DNA of 64,000 nucleotides, from assembly GCF_000019225.1 (NCBI RefSeq), contig NC_010995.1:4038501-4102500 (forward strand), in the 5' to 3' direction. A program made the translations under genes and the position numbers. The stretch is from Cellvibrio japonicus Ueda107 (GTDB taxonomy: Bacteria > Pseudomonadota > Gammaproteobacteria > Pseudomonadales > Cellvibrionaceae). The notes beneath the pieces are model-generated. The model searched no databases, was not told the DNA's origin, and was given only the letters and a program-made list of their open reading frames with translations. Below, piece after piece: positions 62,743 to 64,000 of the stretch (positions are counted from its first letter, which is position 1; each line of letters begins with the position of its first letter).

Positions 62743-63531
62743 TTAGTTGTTAAACACTAGCCCTGCAAATTTTTCTTTACTGACTGCATCAACCGCTGCC
62801 AATACCTCATCTTTTACCGCTTTGCCAAAGGGCACCACTAACAGGGCATGATCACAATATCTCGCCAATATGCGTGCCTCCGTAGACTGCTGGACGGAAG
62901 GTGCATCCATGACAATAAAACGATCCGGATAGCGCGCCTTGATTTCGGCAATCAAGACTTCCATACGTTTGGAATTAAAGAACTCCGCTGCAGATTCACT
63001 GGACCCACCTGAAGGAATCACACGCAACCGTTCAACACCACTGGGATAAATAATATTTTTCAGCGGCACGGTATAGTCGGTGAGGTATTGGGTCAGCCCT
63101 TCTTTCATAGGTGTCGTGATATAGCGCTCCACATCAGAGGAATAGGGATTACAATCAACATATAGCGCTGTTTTGTGCTGGTCCAGTGCAAAAGTGGCTG
63201 CCAAGTTAAAACTGAAATAACTGGAACTCCCCGCGCTCGCTACAGAAGAGACCAACACCACCATATTGTCGCTCTGCCCTCTTTCGAGCAAACGAATACG
63301 CACTTCGCGATAAGCATTCAATACCTCACGCTGACGCATGCCGGTAAAAATAATCTTACGTTCGTATAACTCATCCTGTGACCAGAGCACTGGCAACAGC
63401 ATATTTTTAATCTGCTCGCGCTTCCGGTGCTCCATAACCGCAGCCTTAACCAGTTGATCGCTGGTTTCAACCAACGCATCGACTGATTCCATCAGGCTAT
63501 TGAGGTTTTTATCTTTTTGCTGCTTATCCAT
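62743..63531 (-). CDS. BY-kinase-like protein with degenerate Walker A (XrtA locus)
   Basis: A 262-residue protein of the XrtA-associated tyrosine autokinase group (CpsD/Wzc-like fold). The fold landmarks are present: LNAYREVRIRLLE near 71-83, the P-loop region at 95-106, Walker A' LYVDC (123-127) and Walker B FIVMDA (205-210). But the P-loop reads VASAGSSSYF where functional kinases have LPGEGKT, so the essential lysine and glycine are gone. The C-terminus also lacks a tyrosine cluster. It is therefore probably catalytically dead and may act as a structural or regulatory partner of the neighbouring chain-length protein. GGGG lies 6-9 bases before the ATG. Confidence 0.85.
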   Translation of the reverse strand: MDKQQKDKNLNSLMESVDALVETSDQLVKAAVMEHRKREQIKNMLLPVLWSQDELYERKIIFTGMRQREVLNAYREVRIRLLERGQSDNMVVLVSSVASAGSSSYFSFNLAATFALDQHKTALYVDCNPYSSDVERYITTPMKEGLTQYLTDYTVPLKNIIYPSGVERLRVIPSGGSSESAAEFFNSKRMEVLIAEIKARYPDRFIVMDAPSVQQSTEARILARYCDHALLVVPFGKAVKDEVLAAVDAVSKEKFAGLVFNN

Positions 63532-63540
63532 TCAACACCC

Positions 63541-64000
63541 CTAGCCTCTTGTTGTTTGCCAAAAAACAGCAATGGCGATATAACCGGCCAAGGCCACCAG
63601 TGATATGAAAAATACCAACAGCATATCCTTCTTCAGTAAACGCTCACCCAGAGGTGAATTGAAATGGGGGATAACACCAATCAACGTCATATCTTCCGGT
63701 AGCATTTTTTGCAGCATACGCGCTGAACGAAGGTGTGGATCCAAAAACACATAGAGCACTAATAATCCAAAGGGCGCTAATAACCCCAGGATGGGGCCAA
63801 GCACAGCAAAATGAATAAAACTTAAACCTGACGGTTTCAGAGGAAAACTGGCGGGCTCCTGAATGCGATAACTAATCCCCTGCCCCTCAATATCCAACGT
63901 CATGGATAAGCGTGCGGCCTCTTTGCGCTGCAACATTTCCTCATAAACCTTACGCGTTACATCATAGTCACGGGTTAACTCGGAAAACTCTGCCTGGCTT
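63541..64000 (-). CDS. XrtA-associated Wzz-like chain length determinant (5' end outside window)
   Basis: This is the C-terminal part of a polysaccharide co-polymerase. The frame is open to the right edge, with FSELTRDYDVTRKVYEEML as the typical coiled segment before the end. Two membrane helices (FAVLGPILGLLAPFGLLVLYV and LLVFFISLVALAGYIAIAVF) enclose a short cytoplasmic stretch that includes MLPEDMTLIGVIPHF. The Pro-rich region before the first helix (EPASFPLKPSG) is the Wzz signature. It stops 10 bases before the kinase-like gene, so they form an operon. Confidence 0.9.
   Translation of the reverse strand, partial: SQAEFSELTRDYDVTRKVYEEMLQRKEAARLSMTLDIEGQGISYRIQEPASFPLKPSGLSFIHFAVLGPILGLLAPFGLLVLYVFLDPHLRSARMLQKMLPEDMTLIGVIPHFNSPLGERLLKKDMLLVFFISLVALAGYIAIAVFWQTTRG

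Overview
The window reads as a gammaproteobacterial chromosome of the Cellvibrio type. The hem cluster and the sutA / glnK / amtB / ubiK / comM / GGDEF-EAL / rep / cytochrome c5 order resemble Pseudomonas as I remember it. A secreted GH5 glycoside hydrolase and a lipoprotein with long poly-serine linkers fit a polysaccharide-degrading Cellvibrio relative. The genus is inferred from gene content; nothing was searched. No tRNA, rRNA, CRISPR array, insertion sequence or prophage was seen.

Region 1 (1-34.8 kb) is mostly core chromosome. It holds a GH5 enzyme cut by the left edge, tamA-tamB (outer-membrane assembly), rlmJ, two small membrane proteins, a membrane GGDEF-EAL protein, cytochrome b561 and an Rnk-like elongation-complex protein. 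An AT-rich orphan membrane gene (12.0-13.1 kb) follows. Next come a MATE exporter, a dicarboxylate/amino-acid symporter, a DUF2799 lipoprotein, the tightly packed hemC-hemD-hemX-hemY-pbpC run and a Na+/solute symporter. The region ends with sutA, a glnK-amtB-glnK nitrogen cluster behind a sigma-54-like promoter and an NtrC-like site, ubiK, comM, a REC-GGDEF-EAL protein whose EAL domain looks inactive, rep and cytochrome c5.

Region 2 (34.9-64 kb) is an exosortase A (XrtA)/PEP-CTERM and exopolysaccharide locus. The sensor kinase PrsK and the sigma-54 activator PrsR overlap by ATGA. After them come a poly-Ser/Fn3-like lipoprotein and a PEP-CTERM protein preceded by a near-consensus -24/-12 promoter. 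XrtA (fused to an EpsI-like domain) then leads a plus-strand run of glycosyltransferases, a PaaK/CapK-like ligase, a polysaccharide deacetylase, a GT-C-like membrane protein and a Wzy-like polymerase, ending with a secreted beta-rich protein. Facing it on the minus strand, a second run enters from beyond the right edge: Wzz-like chain-length protein, tyrosine-kinase-like protein lacking its Walker A lysine, outer-membrane barrel, TPR lipoprotein PrsT, GNAT protein, Wzx-like flippase, GT2 and an unrecognised protein. The last three are visibly AT-rich and may be a transferred cassette.

Together the two runs give a Wzx/Wzy-type exopolysaccharide pathway whose export parts belong to the XrtA system. 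PrsK/PrsR probably switches PEP-CTERM protein synthesis through RpoN. The priming transferase and the outer-membrane export lipoprotein are not in the window and may lie past the right edge.
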